Positions 16,811 through 25,812 of a stretch of 64,000 bases of DNA are shown here, in pieces; position 1 is the first letter of the stretch; each line of letters starts with the position of its first letter. A program made the translations under genes and the position numbers. The notes under the pieces were generated by a model. The model had not been told where the DNA came from. It ran no database searches and worked only from the letters and a program-made list of their open reading frames with translations. The stretch is from Yersinia kristensenii (GTDB lineage: Bacteria > Pseudomonadota > Gammaproteobacteria > Enterobacterales > Enterobacteriaceae). Location of the stretch: contig NZ_UHIY01000001.1 in NCBI RefSeq assembly GCF_900460525.1, positions 1,984,001 through 2,048,000 of the forward strand. Direction: 5' to 3'.

Positions 16811-17139
16811 TGAATGATTTATTGTTAATTAATGAGTGTATTGCCACCTTAGACTTGGCGATTGGGCAACAAGATTGGGAGCAAATAGAGGCCGTAGATA
16901 GCCGAGTTATTCAGTGGTTGGCACAACGGTCTGAGAATTCGTTCTCACTGGAACAGCAATCGGCGATGCAGCGCTTAAAGGAAATGTATCAACGGGCATA
17001 TGAATGCTGTGGTCTGCAAAAGCATCAGTTAAAAGATGAAATAGCCCGCCAGAGAGCAGCGCAAGTGGGCATCACCGCCTACGCCACCATGGCGATTTCC
17101 GCTTATGAAGATATGGCACAACAAGAGGAGACAAGGTGA
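16810..17139 (+). CDS. lafD: LafD, FliT-like export chaperone of the filament cap
   Basis: 109 aa, all-helical and Gln/Glu-rich. No strong motif. The place after FliS and the size fit FliT, which in the classic system escorts FliD. Its last codons overlap lafE (GTG in GGTGA). Confidence 0.75.
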   Translation: MNDLLLINECIATLDLAIGQQDWEQIEAVDSRVIQWLAQRSENSFSLEQQSAMQRLKEMYQRAYECCGLQKHQLKDEIARQRAAQVGITAYATMAISAYEDMAQQEETR

Positions 17140-18140
17140 TTACATTAACCGGCTTTGCTCAGGCGGGTAGCCAACTGGCAGCGGATGTAGGGAATGCTCC
17201 CATCGCGGGCAATGCAGAAGAGGGCGGTACTGATCATTTGGTGGGTTTTGATGAGGTATTGTCACAAGCATGGGTACCCCATCAACCGATTTCGTTACGG
17301 CCGTCAGTAGTGATGGATTTGATCACGAAATTTGATGGCAATTTGAGGGCGGATGATGCGGGGATGCTGTCGCCGACTGATGAACAGAATCAGCAATTGC
17401 TTGATGTATTGCTGCAATTTCATGGGCAGAACTTGCCGGTACAAACTGCACCACTGGCGGTTATTACACCTTTTGGACCTGCGGCTGATAGCCAACAGAT
17501 AACTGATCAACTTGCAGCAGATAAATCATCACCACTGATGAATCTGCTGAAATTGATTAGCCCACGATTGGATATTACGGCTCAACCGGCAGTGCCAGTA
17601 GGGGAAAGTTTGCTTCTTAATCGGATTATGCCGGAGGGAATCAGTGCGGTTATCCCCACCACGCTGAGTCATATTGCCAATAACAGTCTGGAAGTGGCCG
17701 CCCCTCGGATGGAGAGCCAACTGACATTGGCGGCTAACCAGAAAGAGTGGTCGCAACAGTTACATAATGTGCTCGGTGAGCGCCTGCAAATGCAGGTTGA
17801 GAATAAGGTACAACATGCCACTATTCGGCTAGACCCACCGGATATGGGTAAGATTGATATCTCAGTGCATATGGAAGGAGGAAAATTACAGGTTCATATC
17901 AATGCAAGTCAGGGGGATGTTTATCGGGCATTGCAACAGAGTTGCGCGGAGTTACGGCAAACATTAACCGGACAAAACAGTGCTGCTGTAGAAGTGCAAA
18001 TATCAGCGAATAGCCAGCAACAACAACAGCAACGACAGCAGCAAAACCAACAGGCGCATGCCGATATTTTGGCAGCACGTCATATTGAGGCTCAAGAGAA
18101 TATGAGCGCCGACGATGGTACGCTCCTCATTACCGTATAA
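17136..18140 (+). CDS. lafE: Hook-length control protein LafE (FliK family)
   Basis: 334 aa, starting at a GTG with an AGGAG ribosome site. The N-terminal two thirds are Pro/Gln/Ala-rich with low order, as in FliK molecular rulers. The C-terminal FliK switch domain has H-A-T-I-R-L-D-P-P-D-M-G-K-I-D-I and G-K-L-Q-V-H-I-N-A. The C-terminal tail contains a poly-Gln tract coded by CAA/CAG repeats (about 18013-18050). It measures hook length and switches export specificity at the FlhB homologue. Confidence 0.92.
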   Translation: MITLTGFAQAGSQLAADVGNAPIAGNAEEGGTDHLVGFDEVLSQAWVPHQPISLRPSVVMDLITKFDGNLRADDAGMLSPTDEQNQQLLDVLLQFHGQNLPVQTAPLAVITPFGPAADSQQITDQLAADKSSPLMNLLKLISPRLDITAQPAVPVGESLLLNRIMPEGISAVIPTTLSHIANNSLEVAAPRMESQLTLAANQKEWSQQLHNVLGERLQMQVENKVQHATIRLDPPDMGKIDISVHMEGGKLQVHINASQGDVYRALQQSCAELRQTLTGQNSAAVEVQISANSQQQQQQRQQQNQQAHADILAARHIEAQENMSADDGTLLITV

Positions 18141-18150
18141 AGGACTATAA

Positions 18151-18618
18151 ATGAACACCCAGAAAAAAACATTTTCAATGAAAGTGTGGGGCTTGTTATT
18201 GTTAATTGCATTGGTTACCGTGGTAGTAATATATCATGATGTCATTTGGGAAAAATTAAACAATAAACCCATCGCTATCAGTAAATCGTTTATACGTGGT
18301 AATAAATCAGTTCAATTTGTTGAAATTAAGAACATGATTATCACGCTAAAAGATATCAAAACCGAGCGCTACCTACAGCTGGAGTTAGGGATGGCAACTG
18401 GTGATGATAATGATATTAAGAAAGTTATCGCGATGGTGCCAGTTATTCAATCGGCCACAGTTAACTTACTTTCTCATATGGATTATCAAGCCGTGCGTAA
18501 TACGTCTATTGTCGATTTACGTCGGCAGTTGATGAATGAATATAAAAAAGACTTTGAAAAATTAAATGCGCCAATGCCATTTGATGATGTGGTGATTAGC
18601 CGAATGGTCTTCCAATAA
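18151..18618 (+). CDS. lafF: Basal-body-associated protein LafF (FliL family)
   Basis: 155 aa, with one N-terminal membrane helix (about residues 12-32) and a periplasmic domain. The C-terminal pattern …V-V-I-S-R-M-V-F-Q is the FliL ending that precedes motor function. FliL surrounds the stator. AAGGA ribosome site; 10 nt after lafE. Confidence 0.87.
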   Translation: MNTQKKTFSMKVWGLLLLIALVTVVVIYHDVIWEKLNNKPIAISKSFIRGNKSVQFVEIKNMIITLKDIKTERYLQLELGMATGDDNDIKKVIAMVPVIQSATVNLLSHMDYQAVRNTSIVDLRRQLMNEYKKDFEKLNAPMPFDDVVISRMVFQ

Positions 18619-18623
18619 TCAAT

Positions 18624-19319
18624 ATGGCAATAATGGAAACTAATGATAATTTAGCACTGACTCCTGCGGAGGAAGGGAAATATCTACAAGCGTATTTACC
18701 GCTGGTAAAACGTATTGTCAGACAACTTTCATTTCAGGCAGACAGTGTTATCGGCAAGGAGGATATGCAGCAAATTGCATTGATGGGGCTATTAGAGGCA
18801 TTACGCCGCTATGGTCACCCTGATGGGCAATTTGCTGCTTATGCCGTTCATCGAATTCGTGGTGCGGTGCTGGATCAATTGCGAGAACATGACTGGCGGC
18901 CGCGCCGGTTAAGGCAAAAAACGCACAAAACCAATGAGGCAATACGGCAATTAGCCAAGAAATTGGGCCATGAACCGAGCTTTGAGGAGATAGCGACCGC
19001 GCTGCAACTGACGGCGGAGGAATATCAAGAATACCTGCTTTTGGAAAGTGCCAGCGGTATGGAGAGTTTGGACGAGATACTGTCATTAGACACGCCGACT
19101 GATGCGTTACAGAGCAGAGAGTTAGAAGAAAGTATTATTATTGAAGATAATCTGAACCATGCTATTGCGTCACTTGAGAAGCGAGAGCAAATGATTCTGC
19201 ATCTTTATTATCAACAAGAAATGAGTATGAAAGAGATTGCTCAGGTCTTAGATCTCACTGAAGCACGAATTTGTCAGCTCAATAAAAAACTAGTACAAAA
19301 AATCAAATCATTTTTTTAA
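18624..19319 (+). CDS. lafS: Lateral flagellar sigma-28 factor LafS (FliA family)
   Basis: 231 aa, FliA length. Region 2 is visible as H-R-I-R-G-A-V-L-D-Q-L-R-E-H-D-W with the FliA-type R-P-R-R-L-R. Region 4 ends in the helix-turn-helix M-S-M-K-E-I-A-Q-V-L-D-L-T-E-A-R-I-C-Q. It directs RNA polymerase to late flagellar promoters and is inhibited by LfgM. A second in-frame ATG at 18633 is possible. It lies inside the sigma-54-driven lafB operon, so early control feeds late control. Confidence 0.95.
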   Translation: MAIMETNDNLALTPAEEGKYLQAYLPLVKRIVRQLSFQADSVIGKEDMQQIALMGLLEALRRYGHPDGQFAAYAVHRIRGAVLDQLREHDWRPRRLRQKTHKTNEAIRQLAKKLGHEPSFEEIATALQLTAEEYQEYLLLESASGMESLDEILSLDTPTDALQSRELEESIIIEDNLNHAIASLEKREQMILHLYYQQEMSMKEIAQVLDLTEARICQLNKKLVQKIKSFF

Positions 19320-19334
19320 ATTATCGAGGGTGTT

Positions 19335-20201
19335 ATGCAGAAATTATTTGGTCTGCTGGTCATTATGATCTGTGTGATTGGCGGCTATATTATGTCAGGC
19401 GGAATATTATCTTCCTTCTGGCAGCCTGGGGAAATTATTATTATTTTTGGTTCCGGAATTGGTGCCATGATATTGGCGAATCCAGGTTATGTATTAAAAG
19501 AAATGTGGTATCAAATTGTTGCAGTAACACGCAAAAGTGAATATACCGCTGATTTTCAGCAGCAATTATTAATGCTGCTCTATGAATTACTGGAAATGGT
19601 CGATGAAGGCGGATTAAAGCGCCTTGATGAACATATTGAAGTTCCGGCGAATAGCCCATTATTCCAACGTTATCCGCTTATTTTGCAAGACCACCATTTA
19701 GTGACGTTTATTTCCGACAACTTCCGCTTAATGGCGATGGGGAAAATTAATCAGCACGAATTGGAAGGGATCTTAGAACAAGAGCTATCGGCAGTTGAAG
19801 AGGAGCTGTTGGTACCATCGCGCTCCTTTCATCGCACCGCAGAAGCCATGCCCGGCTTTGGTATTTGTGCTGCGGTATTGGGCATTATCATCACCATGCA
19901 GTCTATTGATGGTTCGATTGCACTGATTGGTATCAAAGTGGCGGCAGCCTTGATTGGTACTTTCCTCGGGGTGTTTATCTGTTATTGCCTGATGGACCCG
20001 ATGGCTAATGCTATGGAGCAAGAGATGAAAAAGAAGCTGGCGTTCTTTGAATGTGTGCGCATGGTGCTGGTCAATCATGTGGCGGGTAAACCTTCGTTAC
20101 TGGCGGTAGATGCAGGTCGGAAGATGCTGCCACTGGACAGCAAGCCCACCTTTGCCACACTGGATTCCTGGATTAACAAGTTGATGATGGCAGGCGCGTG
20201 A
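19335..20201 (+). CDS. lafT: Flagellar motor stator protein LafT (MotA family)
   Basis: 288 aa with four membrane helices (two N-terminal, two about residues 170-220) and a cytoplasmic loop of about 110 residues. The conserved prolines are present in E-A-M-P-G-F-G-I-C-A and C-L-M-D-P-M-A-N-A. With LafU it forms the torque generator. Its stop overlaps the lafU start (TGATG). Confidence 0.94.
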   Translation: MQKLFGLLVIMICVIGGYIMSGGILSSFWQPGEIIIIFGSGIGAMILANPGYVLKEMWYQIVAVTRKSEYTADFQQQLLMLLYELLEMVDEGGLKRLDEHIEVPANSPLFQRYPLILQDHHLVTFISDNFRLMAMGKINQHELEGILEQELSAVEEELLVPSRSFHRTAEAMPGFGICAAVLGIIITMQSIDGSIALIGIKVAAALIGTFLGVFICYCLMDPMANAMEQEMKKKLAFFECVRMVLVNHVAGKPSLLAVDAGRKMLPLDSKPTFATLDSWINKLMMAGA

Positions 20202-21109
20202 TGAGAAGTCATGCCCGAGGTGGGCAAACCACCATAATTAAACGATCCGCCAGAAAACGGCACAGTGGCGGGCATTCTGGCGCATGGAAAGTGGCTTTTG
20301 CTGACTTTACCTTAGCGATGATGGCGCTGTTTATGGTGCTATGGATTGTCGGGGTGGTATCGGAGGAAGAGCGGCAAGAAATTGTCGCGCAACTGAATGG
20401 GCAAACCATCTTTTCGCAGCAATCCTTTATTTCTATTCCCTCTAAAAGCAAAAGTGGCGGCGGCAAGTTCTCTAACAGCATTGATGGCAAGGAACAAGCG
20501 AAAGAAACCAAAAGTAATTTGGCCGTTGAAGTGCCGGATCCAGAACAGTCTCTGGAAGATGTGGTGGATAAATCACGTAAAGAAATGGAAGAGTTATCCC
20601 GCATCATTATGCAAATTACATCCGCCTACGATGCGCAATCCAACTTGCAAATGGAGGTGGTGCCACAAGGGCTGCGTATTTTGATTCAGGATGATAAACA
20701 GCGCGATATGTTCCAGCGCAGCAGTGCAGTGCTGACTCCATTCTTTGGCCGTTTACTGGCTGAGTTGGCGCCGGCATTTAATGAAATGGACAATAAAATC
20801 ATTATTACCGGGCATACCGATGCTTCCCGCTATCGTGACCAAGTGATGTACAACAACTGGAATCTTTCTGGTGAGCGGGCGTTGATGGCCCATAAGGCGT
20901 TAGTAAAAGGTGGGTTAACTGAGGGGCGAGTATTACAAATTAACGCAATGGCAGATCAGATGCTACTGGACCCGGCTGAACCCCTTGCGGCAAAAAACCG
21001 CCGTATTGAAATTATGGTATTAACCAAAACGGCTTCAGACACCTTATATCAATTCTTTGGGAACCACGGAGAGAATGTAGTGAAGCCTGCCGCAAAGAAA
21101 GCGGGCTAG
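20201..21109 (+). CDS. lafU: Flagellar motor stator protein LafU (MotB family)
   Basis: 302 aa. A GTG three bases upstream (20198) is also in frame; the ATG overlapping the lafT stop is chosen. One N-terminal membrane helix with the ion-binding Asp in V-A-F-A-D-F-T-L-A-M-M-A-L-F. The C-terminal OmpA-like peptidoglycan-binding domain has I-I-I-T-G-H-T-D-A-S and A-A-K-N-R-R-I-E-I-M-V. Last gene of the cluster. Intact here, unlike the truncated lafU known from many E. coli strains. Confidence 0.94.
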   Translation: MRSHARGGQTTIIKRSARKRHSGGHSGAWKVAFADFTLAMMALFMVLWIVGVVSEEERQEIVAQLNGQTIFSQQSFISIPSKSKSGGGKFSNSIDGKEQAKETKSNLAVEVPDPEQSLEDVVDKSRKEMEELSRIIMQITSAYDAQSNLQMEVVPQGLRILIQDDKQRDMFQRSSAVLTPFFGRLLAELAPAFNEMDNKIIITGHTDASRYRDQVMYNNWNLSGERALMAHKALVKGGLTEGRVLQINAMADQMLLDPAEPLAAKNRRIEIMVLTKTASDTLYQFFGNHGENVVKPAAKKAG

Positions 21110-21124
21110 TTATGTTCTTTTTTT

Positions 21125-21171
21125 CACCGTCCAGCTTACCCTCGAGCTTTTAGGGCTGGGCGGTGTTTTTT
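21125..21171. terminator. Terminator closing the Flag-2 cluster
   Basis: CACCGTCCAGC (21125-21135) pairs with GCTGGGCGGTG (21155-21165), one G-T pair, followed by a T tract. A T run also precedes it, but on the other strand slyB has its own hairpin. Confidence 0.85.
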
Positions 21172-21175
21172 ACAT

Positions 21176-21212
21176 TATGCCCGTCATGCTACAAGCTGAA
21201 TGCGTTTGCTAT
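21176..21212. repeat. Fragment of an ERIC-type repeat end
   Basis: TTATGCCCGTCATGCTACAA followed by GCTGAATGCGTTTGC resembles the ERIC right end in reverse. Only this end is recognisable. Confidence 0.45.
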
Positions 21213-21300
21213 CAAGCCCTTCCATGGGCTTCGCCTCTTCGCGGCGGCTGCAAGCAGCACTTAAATTTGCTTACAGCGCTAAATGTTAATAAAAGCAGCA

Positions 21301-21319
21301 CCCAAACACGGCGTTTGGG
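21301..21319 (-). terminator. Terminator of slyB
   Basis: CCCAAAC (21301-21307) pairs with GTTTGGG (21313-21319). On the minus strand it is followed by TGCTGCTTTTATT. It lies 10 nt after the slyB stop. Confidence 0.7.
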
Positions 21320-21328
21320 CGGCAAAAA

Positions 21329-21796
21329 TTAGCGCGGTGTGACAGTGACAGTATTACCATGGGTTGCAATGGTGACTCGTTGCCCCGGTTGGAACTGAGT
21401 CACACCTTGAGCCTGAACCACCAGGAAGGTGGTTCCGTTATCACGGCGAACTTCCAATTCAACTCCGCTACTGCGGTTCATCATGCTCTGCACTTGTTGG
21501 CCGACAACACCACCGGCAACAGCACCCGCGGCAGTACCGAGACGCCGACCTGTACCGCCACCTATCGTATTACCGAGGAAGCCACCGACAACAGCCCCAC
21601 CGACAGCACCGGCGACGTTATTCCCATCACCGCCCTGAATAGTCACCGGGCGCACAGAAACCAGAGTACCGTAAGTGACGGTTTGAGCCTGTCCAGCCTG
21701 AGAGCTGCTGAACGTATCGCCCGAAAGGGTGTTATTATTTGCGCAACCACTGAGTGTGGCGACGGCGATAGCAACAACAATGAATGGTTTTATCAT
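21329..21796 (-). CDS. slyB: Outer-membrane lipoprotein SlyB (glycine-zipper)
   Basis: 155 aa from the ATG at 21794-21796 (AGGGG ribosome site). The open frame extends 24 codons further upstream without support. Lipobox L-S-G-C near residue 17. Then the glycine-zipper 2TM domain (G-A-V-G-G-A-V-V-G-G-F-L-G-N and G-G-G-T-G-R-R) and a C-terminal SlyB end …T-V-T-V-T-P-R. SlyB supports outer-membrane integrity and is PhoP-regulated in relatives. It is unrelated to its neighbours. Confidence 0.95.
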   Translation of the reverse strand: MIKPFIVVAIAVATLSGCANNNTLSGDTFSSSQAGQAQTVTYGTLVSVRPVTIQGGDGNNVAGAVGGAVVGGFLGNTIGGGTGRRLGTAAGAVAGGVVGQQVQSMMNRSSGVELEVRRDNGTTFLVVQAQGVTQFQPGQRVTIATHGNTVTVTPR

Positions 21797-21868
21797 ATAG
21801 ACCCCTTTTAGCGCATAACCGGTTGAATATTGACCGGCAAATGAATCATAGCACGAGTTATTTACCAA

Positions 21869-22461
21869 AAGTTTGATTTATATACAAAAGATGCAATTAA
21901 TTCACATTGGTCGTTTTTTAAACATTATGCTGGGCTGATCCATTTTGTAACATTAATGTTTGCCGATTTAGAGGGGAAAAAAATAACTTTAAACCCTTAA
22001 AATTAATGAAATTGATAAAAATCTTATTGTTATCTGACTTAATAATGATAAGTTTTTTTTGCAGTATTATTCATTATTAATTGTGCTTTATGGTTTATAT
22101 TTACGTCTTTTTTTGTTTCGTTTTTATATGATGTGGAATTTTCATTTTTAGTTAACTAACTAAAATAACTGATATTTAATTAAAGTTACTGGGATTGGTT
22201 TCATTGTTGGGTTAATGATATTCAATTCCATCTGCATTCACCAAACCTCCTCCTGACAGATTTTCTATTTCGTGGCAAATGAAATGTTTTGCTGAAACGG
22301 TTTTAGTTCACAGATATTTCCCTCGCATTAATTCAATCAATTTCCATTGATAGAGATCAACTTAATTAAAGTTACAGAGTTACAAACTATTAACAGAAAA
22401 CCATGTTTTTTATAAGGGTATGCCCGTCATCAATATCGGGTATGTAAACAATAGAATAATA
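21869..22461. other. Intergenic control region slyB/hybO
   Basis: About 590 bp, AT-rich, without a gene. The only clear element is the FNR box at 22347-22360. The slyB promoter must lie at its left end. I recognise no small RNA. Confidence 0.55.
22347..22360 (+). promoter_or_regulatory. FNR box before hybO
   Basis: TTGAT-N4-ATCAA, a perfect dyad match to the FNR consensus, 102 nt upstream of the chosen hybO start. It fits anaerobic induction of the hydrogenase operon. Confidence 0.8.
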
Positions 22462-23595
22462 ATGACAGGGGAAAAAAACATGCTTTCCCAGCATGGCGTT
22501 AACCGTCGTGATTTTATGAAGCTTTGTGCCGCATTGGCGGCCACCATGGGGCTCAGCAGCAAGGCTGCCGCTGAAATTGCCAGCAACGTCAGTTCCCCCC
22601 AGCGCCCGCCGGTTATCTGGATTGGTGCTCAGGAATGTACTGGCTGTACCGAATCACTGTTACGTTCCACTCACCCGACCATTGAAAACCTGCTGTTGAG
22701 TGTTATTTCAATGGAGTATCACGAAGTGCTCTCTGCGGCATTTGGTGAGCAAGCGGAGGAGAATAAACATCGGGCCATCGAACAGTACAAAGGGAAATAT
22801 GTGCTGGTGGTGGATGGGTCGATTCCACTGAAAGACGGTGGGATTTACTGCATGGTGGCGGGTAAACCTATTGTCGAGCATATCCGCGAAGCCGCGGAAC
22901 ATGCGGCGGCCATAATTGCCATTGGTTCGTGCTCCGCTTGGGGGGGCGTTCCCGCGACGGGGGGCAACCCGACCGGTGCGGTGAGTTTGCAAGCGGCGCT
23001 GCCGGGCAAAACCGTGATTAATATTCCTGGCTGCCCGCCTAATCCTCATAACTTCCTGGCGACAGTGGCCCATATCATTACTTTCGGGCGGCCGCCCGCA
23101 CTGGATAGCAAAAATCGCCCGACTTTTGCTTATGGCCGTTTAATCCATGAAAACTGCGAGCGCCGCCCACACTTTGATGCTGGCCGTTTTGCTCGTCAAT
23201 TTGGCGACGAAGGCCATCGTCAAGGTTTTTGCCTTTATCATCTTGGCTGCAAAGGGCCGGAAACTTACGGCAACTGTCCGACACTGGAGTTCTGCGATGT
23301 GGGTGGCGGGATCTGGCCGGTCGGTATTGGGCACCCTTGTTATGGCTGTAATGAGGAGGGAATCGGCTTCACCAAAGGCATCGCCCAATTGGCGAATGTC
23401 GAGAACCCAACACCGCGTGCTGAGAAACCGCTGATTAATAACCCTGAGGGCGGCGAAATTTCGACCACCGCCACGGCATTGCTGGGCGGCGTGGTGGGGT
23501 TGGTCGCCGGTGTTAGCCTGATGACAGTGCGTGAACTGGGGCGGCAACAGAAACAGCGCCGCAAAGATGACGATCACTCATCGCGGGAGGAATAG
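22462..23595 (+). CDS. hybO: Hydrogenase-2 small subunit HybO
   Basis: 377 aa. Start chosen by alignment with E. coli HybO (M-T-G-x-x…H-G-V-N-R-R-D-F); an ATG at 22480 has the better AGGGG ribosome site and is an alternative. Twin-arginine signal N-R-R-D-F-M-K-L, proximal Fe-S ligands in E-C-T-G-C-T-E, further cluster Cys ([10 protein letters not shown]), and a C-terminal membrane helix ([12 protein letters not shown]). It is exported folded with HybC and passes electrons from H2 to HybA and HybB. Confidence 0.96.
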   Translation: MTGEKNMLSQHGVNRRDFMKLCAALAATMGLSSKAAAEIASNVSSPQRPPVIWIGAQECTGCTESLLRSTHPTIENLLLSVISMEYHEVLSAAFGEQAEENKHRAIEQYKGKYVLVVDGSIPLKDGGIYCMVAGKPIVEHIREAAEHAAAIIAIGSCSAWGGVPATGGNPTGAVSLQAALPGKTVINIPGCPPNPHNFLATVAHIITFGRPPALDSKNRPTFAYGRLIHENCERRPHFDAGRFARQFGDEGHRQGFCLYHLGCKGPETYGNCPTLEFCDVGGGIWPVGIGHPCYGCNEEGIGFTKGIAQLANVENPTPRAEKPLINNPEGGEISTTATALLGGVVGLVAGVSLMTVRELGRQQKQRRKDDDHSSREE

Positions 23596-23597
23596 CC

Positions 23598-24626
23598 GTG
23601 AACCGACGTCACTTTTTCAAATTAGCGTCCGGCGGTGTGCTGTTGGCGGGGCTTTCGCCCAGCACCCAAGCCGAGGTGCAAAATCGGCCACCGATCCCCG
23701 GCGCGCTGAGCATGTTGTATGACTCCACGTTATGTGTCGGCTGTCAGGCGTGCGTGAGCAAATGCCAGCAGGTCAATCATAGTGAATTATTTGATCACGG
23801 TAAAAGCTATGCCAGCGGCGAAGCCCTGTGGTCAGACAATGACAAACTCAGCCCCTATACCAACAACATTATTCAGGTCTGGACTAGCGGCGCGGGCATT
23901 CATAAAGATCAATTAGAAGACGGCTACGCCTATATCAAAAAGCAATGCATGCACTGTGTTGATCCGAATTGTGTTTCGGTTTGCCCGGTCAGTGCGCTGC
24001 GTAAAGATGCCAAAACCGGCATTGTTCACTATAACCCGGATGTCTGCACCGGCTGCCGCTACTGCATGGTCGGGTGCCCGTTCAATGTGCCGAAATATGA
24101 TTATCACAATCCCTTTGGCAAGATTCATAAATGTGAATTATGCAATCAGAAAGGTATCGAGCGGCTGGATAAAGGCGGCTTACCCGGCTGTGTCGAGGTC
24201 TGCCCGACCGGTGCGGTGATATTCGGCACCCGCGAGGAGCTGCTGTCAGAGGCACAACATCGGCTGACCCTCAAACCGGGCGAGAATTACCTTTTCCCAC
24301 GCCAAACACTCAGCGCCAACGACACTTATGAACATCCAGTCGCTCATTATGACCACCATGTTTACGGTGAGAAAGAGGGGGGCGGTACCCAGGTATTAGT
24401 GCTGGCAGGGATTCCGGCCGAGAAACTGGATTTGCCGCCGTTGGCAGATTTGGCGACCGGCGCACGCTCTGAGCATGTCCAGCACACCCTGTACAAGGGC
24501 ATGATCTTGCCACTGGCGCTGTTGGCCGGTGTCACCGCGTTGGTACACCGCAATACCCGCGATGAGCGCAAAGACAATGACACTGACCCGCACGATAAAA
24601 AGGACGGTCAAGATGACGATGCATAA
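23598..24626 (+). CDS. hybA: Hydrogenase-2 ferredoxin-like electron carrier HybA
   Basis: 342 aa, GTG start with a GGAGGA ribosome site. N-terminal N-R-R-H-F-F-K Tat-type signal. Four [4Fe-4S] motifs are visible: [15 protein letters not shown]…[18 protein letters not shown], and C-E-L-C…C-V-E-V-C-P. A C-terminal membrane anchor follows (about residues 305-320). It links HybO to the membrane protein HybB. 2 nt after hybO; overlaps hybB by 14 nt. Confidence 0.96.
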   Translation: MNRRHFFKLASGGVLLAGLSPSTQAEVQNRPPIPGALSMLYDSTLCVGCQACVSKCQQVNHSELFDHGKSYASGEALWSDNDKLSPYTNNIIQVWTSGAGIHKDQLEDGYAYIKKQCMHCVDPNCVSVCPVSALRKDAKTGIVHYNPDVCTGCRYCMVGCPFNVPKYDYHNPFGKIHKCELCNQKGIERLDKGGLPGCVEVCPTGAVIFGTREELLSEAQHRLTLKPGENYLFPRQTLSANDTYEHPVAHYDHHVYGEKEGGGTQVLVLAGIPAEKLDLPPLADLATGARSEHVQHTLYKGMILPLALLAGVTALVHRNTRDERKDNDTDPHDKKDGQDDDA

Positions 24627-25812
24627 ATCCAGCCCATTAGGTGGGCGGCTGGTCAGTTGGCCAGTGATGCTGTTAGCGCCTTTTGTGGTGCTGTGCGCGC
24701 TATTGATTGTCAAACGTTTGGTGCTCGGGCTAGGGTCAGTCAGTGATTTGAATGGCGGCTTCCCGTGGGGCATCTGGATTGCTTTCGACTTACTGGTCGG
24801 CACCGGTTTGGCGTGCGGCGGCTGGGCATTGGCCTGGGCGGTTTACGTGTTCAATCGGGGCGAATATCACCCGCTGGTGCGCCCGGCGCTACTCGCCAGT
24901 TTATTTGGTTACGCGCTCGGTGGGCTTTCCATCACCATTGATGTGGGGCGCTACTGGAACTTGCCTTACTTCTTTATTCCCGGCCATTTCAATGTTAATT
25001 CGGTGCTCTTCGAAACCGCCGTCTGTATGACCATTTATATCGGGGTGATGGCATTGGAGTTTGCCCCAGCGCTGTTTGAGCGCCTGGGCTGGAAAATCTC
25101 TCTTAAGCGGCTGAACAAAGTGATGTTTTTTGTCATCGCGCTCGGTGCGCTGCTGCCGACCATGCATCAGTCTTCAATGGGATCATTAATGATCGCCGCC
25201 GGTGCCAAGATCCATCCGTTATGGCAAAGCTATGAAATGTTGCCGCTATTCTCCCTGCTCACCGCCGCTATTTTGGGCTTCTCGATTGTGATTTTTGAAG
25301 GCTCGCTGGTACAGGCGGGATTGCGCGGGCGCGGGGCCAATGAAGCGCCATTATTCACACGATTAACCACCATCATCGACGTCTTTTTACTGCTGTTTAT
25401 CGTGCTACGTCTCGGTGAAGTGATGGTGCGTCATAAGACGGAATATCTGTGGCATTTTGACCGCTACGCCATAGCTTTCTGGGCTGAAATTGTCCTGATG
25501 GCCTTGCCGCTACTGATTTTCCGTATTCGGCGAGCCAGAGAAGACAGCCGCTTATTGTTTATCGGCGCGCTATGCATGATGGGGGGTGGGGCGCTATGGC
25601 GGCTCAATTACTCGCTATTGGCCTTCAACCCCGGCGGCGGCTACAACTACTTCCCCACCACCAGTGAAATCCTGATCTCTATTGGCTTCGTCGCCATTGA
25701 GGTCTGCGCCTACATTTTATTGATTCGGCTGTTGCCGGTGCTTCCTGCTCACGGCCAGTTACATAAGAATAATCAGACAGAGGTAAAGCATGAGCCAACG
25801 CATCACCATTGA
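24613..25812 (+). CDS. hybB: Hydrogenase-2 membrane subunit HybB (NrfD/PsrC family)
   Basis: 399 aa, about ten membrane helices. The ATG at 24613 has AGGA 8 nt upstream; an ATG at 24619 is also possible. Highly conserved blocks [14 protein letters not shown] and [11 protein letters not shown] agree with E. coli HybB. It reduces quinone with electrons from HybA. The end overlaps hybC by 23 nt. Confidence 0.96.
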   Translation: MTMHKSSPLGGRLVSWPVMLLAPFVVLCALLIVKRLVLGLGSVSDLNGGFPWGIWIAFDLLVGTGLACGGWALAWAVYVFNRGEYHPLVRPALLASLFGYALGGLSITIDVGRYWNLPYFFIPGHFNVNSVLFETAVCMTIYIGVMALEFAPALFERLGWKISLKRLNKVMFFVIALGALLPTMHQSSMGSLMIAAGAKIHPLWQSYEMLPLFSLLTAAILGFSIVIFEGSLVQAGLRGRGANEAPLFTRLTTIIDVFLLLFIVLRLGEVMVRHKTEYLWHFDRYAIAFWAEIVLMALPLLIFRIRRAREDSRLLFIGALCMMGGGALWRLNYSLLAFNPGGGYNYFPTTSEILISIGFVAIEVCAYILLIRLLPVLPAHGQLHKNNQTEVKHEPTHHH

